Source of the DNA: Streptomyces bottropensis ATCC 25435
GTDB taxonomy: Bacteria > Actinomycetota > Actinomycetes > Streptomycetales > Streptomycetaceae
Assembly: GCF_000383595.1 (NCBI RefSeq)
Contig: NZ_KB911581.1
Coordinates: 7,213,519-7,277,518, forward strand
Direction: 5' to 3'
Length of the DNA stretch: 64,000 nt
The translations under genes and the position numbers were made by a program. Numbering within the stretch: the stretch's first letter is position 1; every line of letters starts with the position of its first letter. Shown here in pieces: positions 16,634 to 24,423 of the stretch. The notes below the pieces were generated by a model, which was not told where the DNA came from, made no database searches, and saw only the letters and a program-made list of their open reading frames with translations.

Positions 16634-16636
16634 GGC

Positions 16637-17557
16637 TCAGCCCCTCGTCTCACGGCGGGCACGGCGGTTGCGCAGTCTGGGGTTGGTGACCTCGTCGACC
16701 GCATAATTGACCAGCGCGAGCGCGAACGCGACGAGCGCGATGCACAGCCCGGAGGGGACGAAGGCCCACCATGTGCCCGTCATCAGCGCGCCGTCGTTGC
16801 TGGCCCAGTACAGGTTGGTGCCCCAGCTGACGACGCTGCTGTCGCCGAGGCCGAGGAACTCCAGGCCTGCCTGGGCGCCGATGCCGAAGATCACGCAGCC
16901 GAGCAGCGTGGTCATCACCACGGACGCCATGTTGGGCAGGATCTCGCGGAACATGATCCGCAGCGGGCGCTCGCCGGTGACGACGGCGGCGGCCACGAAG
17001 TCCTTGCCGCGGATCGACTTGGCCTGAGCTCGCAGTACCCGGGCCGAGCCCGCCCAGCCGGTGACGACGAGGACCAGGATCACGGTGGAGGTGCCGGGCG
17101 GCAGGAACGCGGCCAGGATGATGAGCAGCGGGAGGCCGGGCAGCAGCAGGAAGATGTTGGTGACCAGGGTCAGCGCGTCGTCCATGATGCGGCCGAAGTA
17201 CGCGGACGCCAGGCCGACGAGGATGGCGACCGCGGTCGCCACGAGCCCTACGGTGAACCCGACGAAGAGGGAGCTGCGCGCACCCCACAGCGTGAGGGCG
17301 AGCACGTCTTGTCCCTTGGCGGTCGTACCGAGCCAGTGCGCGGCCGAGGGAGCCTGGCTGCCCGTGGAGTTGATGAGCGACGGGTCGCCCGGTACCAGGA
17401 CGGGCGCGAGCAGGGCCAGCAGCGCGAAGAGAGCTAGCAGGATCAGCCCGGTCAACGCCTTCTTGCTGTCGATGAGCTGGCGCAGCAGTCCGCGCCGACG
17501 GGAGGTGCGCGCGGGGCTGGTCGGCGTGGTGGCCGTCGCGATCTCGATGGCGGTCAT
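16637..17557 (-). CDS. ABC importer permease, DppC/OppC type
   Basis: A 306-residue inner-membrane permease. An N-terminal cytoplasmic segment is followed by the first membrane helix (ALTGLILLALFALLALLAPV), a periplasmic loop with HWLGTTAKGQDVL, and five more helices. The EAA-type coupling loop is IMFREILPNMASVVMTT. I choose ATG 17557, with GAGGAGG upstream, over the longer frame to 17617, which would overlap the DppB-type gene by about 47 bases. It pairs with the DppB-type permease. Confidence 0.9.
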   Translation of the reverse strand: MTAIEIATATTPTSPARTSRRRGLLRQLIDSKKALTGLILLALFALLALLAPVLVPGDPSLINSTGSQAPSAAHWLGTTAKGQDVLALTLWGARSSLFVGFTVGLVATAVAILVGLASAYFGRIMDDALTLVTNIFLLLPGLPLLIILAAFLPPGTSTVILVLVVTGWAGSARVLRAQAKSIRGKDFVAAAVVTGERPLRIMFREILPNMASVVMTTLLGCVIFGIGAQAGLEFLGLGDSSVVSWGTNLYWASNDGALMTGTWWAFVPSGLCIALVAFALALVNYAVDEVTNPRLRNRRARRETRG

Positions 17558-17570
17558 GTCGGCAACCTCC

Positions 17571-18548
17571 TCAGCGGACGCGGACGCGCGGGTCGAGGCG
17601 GACGTAGACGAGGTCAACGAGGAAGTTCGCGACCAGTACCGCGGCCGTGATCGTCAGGAAGATTCCTTGCATCAGTGGGTAGTCCAGGCCCTGGACGGCC
17701 ATCAGCAGCTGGTAGCCGATGCCGGGGTAGGCGAACACGACCTCGGTGAGCAGGGCGCCGCCGACGACGAAGCCGAGCGCCATGCCGAAGTTGGTGACGG
17801 AGGGCAGCAGCGCGTTGCGGGCGGCGTAGCGGAACATGATCCGCGAGGGGCTGAGCCCCTTCGCCTCGGCCATCGTGATGTAGTCCTCGGCCGCCGTGGC
17901 GATCATGGTGTTGCGCATGCCGAGCATCCAGCCGCCGATGGAGACCAGCACGATGGTCAGCGCGGGCAGCACCAGGTGGGTGGCGACGTTCGAGAGGAAC
18001 TCGCCGTTGAGGCCGGGGGTCAGACCGACGTCGTAGGCGTGCCGCAGCGGGAACCAGTTCAGGCTCACCCCGAACAGGTACAGCGCGCCCATCGCCAGCC
18101 AGAAGTACGGGAACGAGCCGACGAAGATCAGCAGGGGCGGGAAGGCGGAGTCGAGGACGCCGCCGCGCCGCCAGGCGGCGACGATGCCGAGCAGGTTGCC
18201 GAGCACGGCCGCGATGACGAGCGCGACGCCGCCGAGCAGCAGGGTCCAGCCGATCTGCGAGCCGATCACGTCGGTGACCGGCGTGGGGAAGCGGGTGATG
18301 GAGATGCCGAGGTCGCCGGTGAAGACGCTCTTGACGTAGGAGACGTACTGCTCCCAGAGGGGGCGGTTGTCGAGGCCGAAGAGTTTCCGCAACTGGGCTA
18401 TCTGGTCGGGCTGCATCGTGCCCTGGGCCTGCGCGAACATCCGGGAGACCGGGTCGCCCGGCATGAAGCGCGGGAGAACGAAGTTCAGGGTGATGGAGGC
18501 CCAGAAGGCGAGCAGATAGAACCCCAGGTTGCGCAGGATCAGACGCAC
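17571..18548 (-). CDS. ABC importer permease, DppB/OppB type
   Basis: A 325-residue permease with the family N-terminus (LRNLGFYLLAFWASITLNFV, then LPRFMPGDP), a periplasmic loop with LRKLFGLDNRPLWEQYVSYV, and six membrane helices. The coupling loop is MFRYAARNALLPSVTNF, and the C-terminus DLVYVRLDPRVRVR is highly typical. GTG 18548 follows GGGAGCACG. It lies 97 bases downstream of the binding-protein gene and 13 bases before the DppC-type gene. Confidence 0.92.
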   Translation of the reverse strand: MRLILRNLGFYLLAFWASITLNFVLPRFMPGDPVSRMFAQAQGTMQPDQIAQLRKLFGLDNRPLWEQYVSYVKSVFTGDLGISITRFPTPVTDVIGSQIGWTLLLGGVALVIAAVLGNLLGIVAAWRRGGVLDSAFPPLLIFVGSFPYFWLAMGALYLFGVSLNWFPLRHAYDVGLTPGLNGEFLSNVATHLVLPALTIVLVSIGGWMLGMRNTMIATAAEDYITMAEAKGLSPSRIMFRYAARNALLPSVTNFGMALGFVVGGALLTEVVFAYPGIGYQLLMAVQGLDYPLMQGIFLTITAAVLVANFLVDLVYVRLDPRVRVR

Positions 18549-18645
18549 GGATCGTGCTCCCTGTCGGTGGGGGGGGTGAACGTGTGGCTCGGTGCGCGGG
18601 GGCGGCCGTCCGGGGAGGAGGGCGGCCGCCTGTCCGCGGGCGGCG

Positions 18646-20328
18646 TCAGCCCTTGACGGGCTTCAGCGACGTGAGCACGAGGATCGTGCTGCCGTTGCGG
18701 TTACCGAGGGTGGCGTACGGGTTCTCTTCGGTGGGCCAGCCGGTGAAGCGGGCGTCCGTGTACGCGCCCCACTCGGGGCCGGTGAACAGCGGGACGACGG
18801 GCGCGTCCTTGTTGTACAGCTCCTGCAGGCCGTTCATCTGCTCGGCTTGCGTCTTCTCGTCCGTGGCGGCGGCGAAGGCGTCGATGAGCTTGTCGGCCTT
18901 CTTGTCGCCGAAGCGGTGGTAGTTCTCCGTGGCCTGCTTGCCGACCTGCCGCACCATCTTGGTCGACATCACGCCGCGGAAGTACTCGTAGGGGGTGGCG
19001 CCGTTGTTGCTCCACACGATGCCGGTGTCGAAGGTGCCGGTGTTGTACGAGGACGAGACCGCCGACCAGTCGGGCGTCTTCACGGTGGCGGTGATGCCGA
19101 CCTTCGCCAGGTCCTGCTTGATGATGTTGGCGACCGAGATCCAGTCGGAGGAGGCGGAGCCGACGGAGATGTCGAGGGTGAAGTTCTTGCCGTTCTTCAG
19201 CTTCCGCTTGCCGCCGCTCTCCTTGTAGCCGGCCGCGTCGAGGGCCTTGGCCGCCTCGGTGCTGTCGTACTTCGTCCAGGTGCAGGAGGCGGCCAGCGAT
19301 GTGTCACGCCACTTGTCGTACGTGCGGGCCAGGCCCGTGCAGTCGGCGGGTTCGGCGTAGCCGTTCATCGCGACCTCGGTGATCTGGTCACGGTCGACGG
19401 CCATGCTGAGCGCCTTGCGCACGGCCGGATCGTTGAACGGCGCCTTGGTGGTGTTCAGCTGCCAGTTGATCATGGCGCCGGTGGCCGGGAACCAGTAGTG
19501 GTTGTGCTTCTTGTCCTTGGCGACGAAGGACTTCTCGATGTCCGGGATGAACGACTGCGTCCAGTCCACCTCGCCGTTGGTGAAGGCGATGTTGGCGCTG
19601 TCGTTGCCGGAGAAGGCGAGCATCTGGATGCCGGCGATCTGCTGCTTCGCGGGCTGCCAGTAGTCGGGGTTCTTGCGCAGCTCGTACGACTGGCTCTGGA
19701 ACTTCTCGATCTTGGTGTACGGGCCGGTGCCGACCGGGTCCGGGTTGGTGTACTTCGCCGGGTCCTTCACCTTCGACCAGATGTGCTTCGGCAGGATGTA
19801 GTGGCCGCTGATCTCGTAGAAGGCGGTCGAGAACGCCCTGTCGAAGGAGAACTTCACCGTGTGGGCGTCGACCGCGGTGACCTTGTCGAGGTAGTCGAAG
19901 CCGCCGAGCACCTTCTTCTGGAGCTCGAAGGTGTAGACGACGTCGTCGGCGGTGAGCGGCTTGCCGTCCGACCACTTGACGCCGTCGCGCAGCGTGAAGG
20001 TGAGGGACTTGCCGTCCTTGGCCTGCTCCCACTTGGTGGCCAGCCACGGCGTGTCCTTGGCGTCGGCCATGCTGTGCACCGCCAGAGGCTCGTAGACCGA
20101 CTGGAGGGTCATGGGGGCGGCCTGCGGGGAGAGTGGGTTGAAGTTGCGCGTGAACGTCGCCAGATCCTCGCGCGGGATGGTGAGCAGCTGGTTGCCAGAA
20201 GTGTCACCGGCGCCGGCGGCGCCCGAGCCACCCGTACAGGCGGACAGGACCAGGGCCGCGGCGGCGGTCGCGGTGACCGCTCTCAGGACGGCTCGTGGCC
20301 GCCGTGAAGGTATGCGGGAGGGTGCCAT
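18646..20328 (-). CDS. extracellular solute-binding lipoprotein, family 5
   Basis: A 560-residue lipoprotein. The signal peptide ends in a lipobox (AALVLSAC, Cys about residue 30), followed by a GSGAAG spacer. The SBP_bac_5 fold shows LTFTLRDGVKWSDGKPLTAD, DDVVYTFE, VGTGPYTKIEKF, NPDYW, and VRKALSMAVDRDQI. This family mostly binds peptides or nickel, but several members bind oligosaccharides. Here the flanking GH32 enzymes, LacI regulator and sugar kinase argue for fructo-oligosaccharides. It is the first transporter gene after the regulator (74 bases). Confidence 0.9.
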   Translation of the reverse strand: MAPSRIPSRRPRAVLRAVTATAAAALVLSACTGGSGAAGAGDTSGNQLLTIPREDLATFTRNFNPLSPQAAPMTLQSVYEPLAVHSMADAKDTPWLATKWEQAKDGKSLTFTLRDGVKWSDGKPLTADDVVYTFELQKKVLGGFDYLDKVTAVDAHTVKFSFDRAFSTAFYEISGHYILPKHIWSKVKDPAKYTNPDPVGTGPYTKIEKFQSQSYELRKNPDYWQPAKQQIAGIQMLAFSGNDSANIAFTNGEVDWTQSFIPDIEKSFVAKDKKHNHYWFPATGAMINWQLNTTKAPFNDPAVRKALSMAVDRDQITEVAMNGYAEPADCTGLARTYDKWRDTSLAASCTWTKYDSTEAAKALDAAGYKESGGKRKLKNGKNFTLDISVGSASSDWISVANIIKQDLAKVGITATVKTPDWSAVSSSYNTGTFDTGIVWSNNGATPYEYFRGVMSTKMVRQVGKQATENYHRFGDKKADKLIDAFAAATDEKTQAEQMNGLQELYNKDAPVVPLFTGPEWGAYTDARFTGWPTEENPYATLGNRNGSTILVLTSLKPVKG

Positions 20329-20402
20329 AATGGAGACTCTTTTCCTCTCTTCAACACACAGGGCGAAGACGGGATGGGATTCCTCGGCGGGCTGATTAGT
20401 GG

Positions 20403-21425
20403 TCAGACCGACGAGCGTTCGAGCAGCGGGCAGTCGATCGTCACCCGGTGGGTGTCGAGCGGCTGCCCTGCTGCGAGGGCGGCGAGCATGTCGATGCCCT
20501 TGGTGCCCATGGCCTCGAAGGGCAGGGCGAGCGTCGTCAGCTTCGGCCGCAGATAGGCGGCGATGAGTTCCTGGTTGTCGAACCCCACCACGGCCACGTC
20601 GTGCGGGATGCGCAGCCCACGTTCCTTGATCGCGTCGTACGCGCCCATCGCCATCCGGTCGTTTCCGCAGAACAGTGCGGTCGGCCGGGCGCCGGCCGGG
20701 CGGTCCAGCAGTTCGCCGGCGGCGGTGTAGGCGCTGTCGGCGGTTGCCCAGCCGGGGACGACGAGCGAGGGGTCGAGGGTGATCCCGGCCTCGCGCAGGG
20801 CACGTTCGTACCCTTCACGCCTGCCGATGGCGGCCGGGATCACCGGGTCGAGGTTGATGAACCCGATGCGGGTGTGACCGGCGTCCAGGAGCCGGCGGGT
20901 CGCCTTGTATCCGCCCGACACCTCGTCGGGCAGGATGCACGGCAGCTCACCGGCCGCGTCGTAGCAGTTGACGAGCACCGTCGGCACCTCCCGGACGGCC
21001 TTGGGGAGCGTGACGGCGCGGTGCCAGGTGGTGGCGTACAGCAGCCCTTCCACCCGGTGCTCCAGCATCTGGTCGAGCGCGGCGGCCTCCTGGGCGGGGT
21101 CGCCCTCGCTCGCGGCGATCAGCAGGAACCTCCGGTCACCCCAGGCGCGGCTCTGCGCGCCCGTGATCATCTCCCCCGCGAACGGGCCGGTCACGATCTC
21201 GGTGATCAGCCCGAACCACCCGCTGCGGTTCGCGGCCAGCGCCCGCGCCCCGGCGTTGGGCCGGTAGCCGAGCTCGGCGATCGCCGCCAGGATCCGCCGA
21301 CGGGTCTCCTCGGGGATGGCGGCGCCGGGCTTGTCGTTGAGGACGAAGGAGACGGTGGTCCGCGAGACACCCGCGTGGCGCGCCACGTCGCTCATGGTCA
21401 CGCGCTGCGTCCTGTTCGTGGCCAC
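20403..21425 (-). CDS. LacI-family transcriptional repressor of the fructan locus
   Basis: A 340-residue LacI/GalR regulator. The helix-turn-helix is at the N-terminus: VTMSDVARHAGVSRTTVSFV, then LNDKPGAAIPEETRRRILAA and ELGYRPNAGARALA (hinge helix). A periplasmic-binding-protein-like sensor domain follows, with FCGNDRMAMGAYDAI and VAVVGFDNQELIAAYL. The start is GTG 21425. It is upstream of the importer genes and divergent from the PfkB kinase; the perfect palindrome at 21483-21494 between them is a likely operator. The inducer is probably fructose or a fructoside. Confidence 0.92.
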   Translation of the reverse strand: MATNRTQRVTMSDVARHAGVSRTTVSFVLNDKPGAAIPEETRRRILAAIAELGYRPNAGARALAANRSGWFGLITEIVTGPFAGEMITGAQSRAWGDRRFLLIAASEGDPAQEAAALDQMLEHRVEGLLYATTWHRAVTLPKAVREVPTVLVNCYDAAGELPCILPDEVSGGYKATRRLLDAGHTRIGFINLDPVIPAAIGRREGYERALREAGITLDPSLVVPGWATADSAYTAAGELLDRPAGARPTALFCGNDRMAMGAYDAIKERGLRIPHDVAVVGFDNQELIAAYLRPKLTTLALPFEAMGTKGIDMLAALAAGQPLDTHRVTIDCPLLERSSV

Positions 21426-21482
21426 TTCCAGTCCCTTTCGGCGAGTCAGAGACGAGACAACGCCTCCAGTTTCGCGCTTTAA

Positions 21483-21494
21483 TAACGCGCGTTA
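21483..21494. promoter_or_regulatory. candidate LacI-family operator
   Basis: TAACGCGCGTTA is a perfect 12-base palindrome in the 196-base gap between the divergent repressor and sugar kinase genes. Palindromes with central GC or CG of this size are typical LacI-family sites. It would let the regulator control itself, the importer operon and the kinase together. No second copy is seen in the 74 bases before the binding-protein gene. Confidence 0.6.
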
Positions 21495-21621
21495 CTTCCT
21501 TGTGGCAGGGAAGTTACGTCCGTCTTGAACGGCATGTCAATACCTGTGCAAGGGCTGCATCAGGCCACCGGTCCCGGTGTCCTTCGCGACCCGCATCTTC
21601 TGAGAGAGGCAGACAGTCACC

Positions 21622-22635
21622 ATGGCCCGCCCCCAGGCCCCCGTCAGCGTCACCGTCCTCGGCGAGTGCGTCGCCGACGCCTTCACCGACCCCACCCGGT
21701 CCAGCTCCGACGAGCTCGCGCTGCGCGCCCTGCCCGGCGGCGGCCCCGCCAACACCGCCGTCGCTCTCGCCCGGCTCGGCACCCCCACCCGCTTCCTCGG
21801 GCGCTTCTCCACGGATGTCTTCGGCACCCTCTTCCGTGCCCGCCTCAGCGCCTCCGGCGTCGACCTGACCGGCAGCCTGACCGCCCCCGAGCCCAGCGCC
21901 CTCGCCGTCGCCGACCTCGACGAGGCCGGCCAGGCCACCTACACCTTCTACGCCGACAGCGCGGCCGACTGGCAGTGGACCGACGAAGAACTCGCCGCCA
22001 CCGGGTGGAAGAGCGCGGCCTGCCTGCACACCGGCTCCCTGGCACTCATACGCCAACCCGGCGGCACCCGCATCGAGGACCACCTCGCCAAGGCCCGCGA
22101 GCACCTCACCGTGTCCATCGACCCCAACGTCCGCCCCCTGCTCGTACCGCCCACCGCCTACCGCGAACGGCTCCCCCACTGGTGCACCCTCGCCGACATC
22201 CTCCGCCTCAGCGAGGACGACCTCTCGCTGCTCCTGCCCGGCGCCAGCCCGGAAGAGGCGTGCGACACCTGGCACGCCGCCGGCGCGCGCCTCGTCATCA
22301 TCACCTTGGGCGGACGGGGCGCCCTCGCCTCCCTCGACGGCCTCCGCGTCACCGTCCCGGCCCCGGCCGTGGACGTCGTCGACACCGTCGGCGCCGGGGA
22401 CTCCTTCACCGCGGGTCTGCTCCACCGCCTCGCCGCCCTGGGACACCTCGGCGGCCGACTCGACCGGCTGAACCTCGAAGACTTCACCGACGCCTGTTCC
22501 TTCGCCGCCCGCGTCGCTGCCCTGACCTGCTCAGTCCCCGGCGCGAACCCGCCCTGGGCGGAAACCTCCGCGATCTCCGTTCCCGCGATCTCCGGACGCC
22601 GTCCGCACGGCAGCAGCAGTCCAGTGGTCTCGTAG
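21622..22635 (+). CDS. PfkB-family carbohydrate kinase (likely fructokinase)
   Basis: A 337-residue ribokinase/PfkB-fold kinase. Motif 1 is ALPGGGPANTAVALARLG; the ATP-binding and catalytic signature is VVDTVGAGDSFTAGLL, with the catalytic Asp in GAGD. It probably phosphorylates fructose released by the GH32 enzymes, feeding glycolysis. The start is ATG 21622. The domain should end near NPPWAE; the last 25 residues or so (TSAISVPAISGRRPHGSSS…) run into the MerR remnant on the other strand, so the original stop was probably lost and the tail is neomorphic. Confidence 0.87.
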   Translation: MARPQAPVSVTVLGECVADAFTDPTRSSSDELALRALPGGGPANTAVALARLGTPTRFLGRFSTDVFGTLFRARLSASGVDLTGSLTAPEPSALAVADLDEAGQATYTFYADSAADWQWTDEELAATGWKSAACLHTGSLALIRQPGGTRIEDHLAKAREHLTVSIDPNVRPLLVPPTAYRERLPHWCTLADILRLSEDDLSLLLPGASPEEACDTWHAAGARLVIITLGGRGALASLDGLRVTVPAPAVDVVDTVGAGDSFTAGLLHRLAALGHLGGRLDRLNLEDFTDACSFAARVAALTCSVPGANPPWAETSAISVPAISGRRPHGSSSPVVS

Positions 22636-22700
22636 AAGCGCAGCGTTGCGGCCGGATGCCGAGGCGCTCGGCCAGCTGCGATATGCGGTAGGCCGTCGCA
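22560..22700 (-). pseudogene. MerR-family regulator remnant, frameshifted
   Basis: The minus strand reads AYRISQLAERLGIRP in one frame and ATLRFYETTGLLLP in the next. Joined, they give the helix-turn-helix and first wing of a MerR-family regulator. A single-base slip separates them, and there is no clear start codon; beyond GLLLP the sequence degrades and overlaps the kinase tail. A MerR-type promoter remains just upstream at 22709-22739. Confidence 0.7.
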
Positions 22701-22708
22701 CCACCGAC

Positions 22709-22739
22709 GGTAAAGCCTCGACACAACTCGAAGGTCAAG
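22709..22739 (-). promoter_or_regulatory. MerR-type promoter/operator of the dead regulator
   Basis: On the minus strand, TTGACC is followed by a 19-base spacer and TTACCG. The spacer contains an imperfect dyad (CCTTCGA and GTCGAGG). An over-long 19-base spacer with a central dyad is the classic MerR-family arrangement, in which the regulator untwists the promoter. It sits directly ahead of the MerR remnant, suggesting former autoregulation. Confidence 0.6.
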
Positions 22740-23430
22740 ACCCATCGCCAAACCACCCGAACCCCCGCCTGGACGGACAGCCAGGAGCCGTCCGTATACG
22801 GGTTCACCCGCCGGAACCTCCAGGATCGCGGGAACCCACGTGCTCCCCCCTTGGACGTGCTCGCCGACGCCGGCGCCGATCGTGCCAGCACGGTCTACCA
22901 CCCACACTGAAGGAGGCCATGCTCTGGCCCGGGGCGCTCGAAGGCGCGGGCGCCACCGCGCAGCCGGCGCACACCCGTTCGCAACAATCCACAGCTGGAC
23001 AGGGCCTGTTGGTGACCGTCCCACCAGCCTGACCAGTCGAACCGCAGGGCTCTGCGCAAGAGGGGCGAGTAACCCATCCGGGCGGTTTCCTCTTGGGGCA
23101 GTTTCCCCACCTCTGGACGTCATCACAGATCGAGCGACGCGAGGGCGACAGTGTCTCCACATCGCGATGGCAGCCCATGCCGCGCAACCGGCAGATGGGA
23201 CACCGATTCACCCCGTAGACACCGTCGCCTGAACACGACCGCGCCGCCCCGGCCCCTGCACGGCCCCTGGGTCTTGGCATCGGCCCTCAGAGCAGCCACC
23301 CGGACCACGAGCGACAACTTCGAACACCCACTCCGCCGCAGGTCAGAGGGGCTCGGCCTCGCCCGGCCGCCGCCGGACCCCAAACCCACGAGCAGCGGAT
23401 TCAGTCCGTTCAGGCAAAGTTGACGCTCCG
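22740..23430. other. intergenic stretch without a supported gene
   Basis: Overlapping open frames on both strands show no recognisable domain, no plausible signal peptide and no consistent start context. A 10-base palindrome, CCGTATACGG, is at 22792-22801. I see no RNA gene before the tRNA terminator at 23436. Confidence 0.45.
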
Positions 23431-23435
23431 CCAGC

Positions 23436-23473
23436 CAAAAAAGAACGTTTCCGCAGGTCAGAGACCTGCGGAA
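23436..23473 (-). terminator. rho-independent terminator of the CAU tRNA gene
   Basis: TTCCGCAGGTC (23449-23459) pairs perfectly with GACCTGCGGAA (23463-23473) around a 3-base loop. On the minus strand the stem is followed by ACGTTCTTTTTT. It sits immediately after the tRNA 3' end. Confidence 0.85.
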
Positions 23474-23474
23474 G

Positions 23475-23548
23475 TGGGGCGGGTGGGACTCGAACCCACG
23501 GCCGACGGATTATGAGTCCGCTGCTCTAACCGGCTGAGCTACCGCCCC
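23475..23548 (-). tRNA. tRNA with CAU anticodon (probably tRNA-Ile2, possibly elongator tRNA-Met)
   Basis: The minus strand folds into a full 74-base cloverleaf: acceptor GGGGCGG/CCGCCCC, D-arm GCTC/GAGC, anticodon stem GCGGA/TCCGT with loop CTCATAA, variable loop CGGCC, T-arm GTGGG/CCCAC with TTCGAAC, and discriminator A. CCA is not encoded. The anticodon CAT is shared by Met and lysidine-modified Ile2. It is not the initiator, as the acceptor 1-72 pair is normal and the GGG/CCC anticodon-stem pairs are missing. The sequence around the anticodon leans to Ile2. Confidence 0.9.
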
Positions 23549-23691
23549 GTACGGCGTGTCGCGTACATGTGTGCGCGCCGTCTGCCGCAGCATAGCCGCT
23601 CATACGATCTCCTGCTTCGGATGGTCGGCCTTCGCATGCGCTTCTTGACCTTGAGGACTTCGGCGGCGCGCACGCGGTTCCCCCGGACATG

Positions 23692-23716
23692 AAAAAGGAC
23701 CCCCGACGGGGTCCTT
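23692..23716 (-). terminator. rho-independent terminator after the tRNA-Asn pair
   Basis: AAGGACCCC (23695-23703) pairs with GGGGTCCTT (23708-23716) around a 4-base loop. On the minus strand a run of T (TTTTTC) follows. It lies just downstream of the first tRNA-Asn on that strand. Confidence 0.85.
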
Positions 23717-23724
23717 CCTCACTG

Positions 23725-23797
23725 CTCTCCCGACTGGACTCGAACCAGTAACCTGCCGGTTAACAGCCGGCTGCTCTGCCAATTGAGCTACGGAAGA
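23725..23797 (-). tRNA. tRNA-Asn (GTT), copy 1
   Basis: A 73-base cloverleaf on the minus strand: acceptor TCTTCCG/CGGGAGA, D-arm GCTC/GAGC, anticodon stem CCGGC/GCCGG with loop TGTTAAC (anticodon GTT), T-arm ACTGG/CCAGT with TTCGAGT, and discriminator G. CCA is not encoded. It is separated from copy 2 by only 6 bases, so both are cut from one transcript ending at the terminator at 23692. Confidence 0.95.
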
Positions 23798-23803
23798 CCG
23801 AAG

Positions 23804-23876
23804 CTCCCCCGACTGGACTCGAACCAGTAACCTGCCGGTTAACAGCCGGCTGCTCTGCCAATTGAGCTACGGAGGA
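23804..23876 (-). tRNA. tRNA-Asn (GTT), copy 2
   Basis: A 73-base cloverleaf, identical to copy 1 except at acceptor pair 3-70, which is C-G here and T-A in copy 1. Anticodon GTT, discriminator G, no encoded CCA. It is the upstream gene of a tandem pair on the minus strand. Confidence 0.95.
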
Positions 23877-24048
23877 TTGCCTCGCTGCATCGAACGCGAC
23901 TCCCTGGGTATTCGCCAGGGGGCGTGCGCTCGCTGCGACACATACATTAGCGCAAGCAGGGGGGTGCTCCGCCAATCGGTATCCCGCGCCCGTCGCGCGC
24001 GCAGGGCACGCAAGGGACCGACGCAGACGTAAGGGAAGGGTGGCCGCC

Positions 24049-24354
24049 ATGCGCTATCGGCTCACGTTCTTTGCCGGACTGGCCCTGGGCTACGTACTCG
24101 GGACGAAGGCCGGACGCGAACGCTACGAGCAGTTGAAGAAGTCCGCGCGACAGGTCGCGCAGAACCCCGCGGTGCGCAACACCGCCGAGTCGGCCGCCCA
24201 GCAGGGGCGCGTCTACGCGGGCAAGGCGTACCACGTGGTCAGCGAGAAGGTCGGGGACCGTGTGCCCGACCTGGTCGCCGAGCGGGTCCGCTCGCTGCGC
24301 GAACGCAACGCGAACGGCTCCTCCGCGGACGACTGGGGAACGAGCAATACCTAG
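24049..24354 (+). CDS. YtxH-like membrane-associated protein
   Basis: A 101-residue protein with a single N-terminal hydrophobic segment (LTFFAGLALGYVLGTKAGRE) holding the G-x-x-x-G and AGRERYEQL pattern of YtxH-domain proteins, followed by a long charged amphipathic helix (VAQNPAVRNTAESAAQQG…). It is probably anchored by its N-terminus with the helix in the cytoplasm; function is unknown, although relatives are stress-linked. ATG 24049 lies 9 bases after GGGAAGGG; a GTG at 24040 is too close to that site. Confidence 0.82.
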   Translation: MRYRLTFFAGLALGYVLGTKAGRERYEQLKKSARQVAQNPAVRNTAESAAQQGRVYAGKAYHVVSEKVGDRVPDLVAERVRSLRERNANGSSADDWGTSNT

Positions 24355-24423
24355 GGACCACATCGGGTCGGCCGGACCGACGCGCGGCGCCCCCACCCCT
24401 TCCGGTGCGGCAGAATTTCCGCC

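Noticed and set aside
22804..23280. 158-residue Cys-containing frame on the minus strand
   Set aside because: No ordered Cys motif, no ribosome binding site, and it lies in a region where all frames look random.
24040..24048. GTG 24040 as start of the YtxH-like gene
   Set aside because: It abuts the GGGAAGGG ribosome binding site; ATG 24049 has correct spacing.
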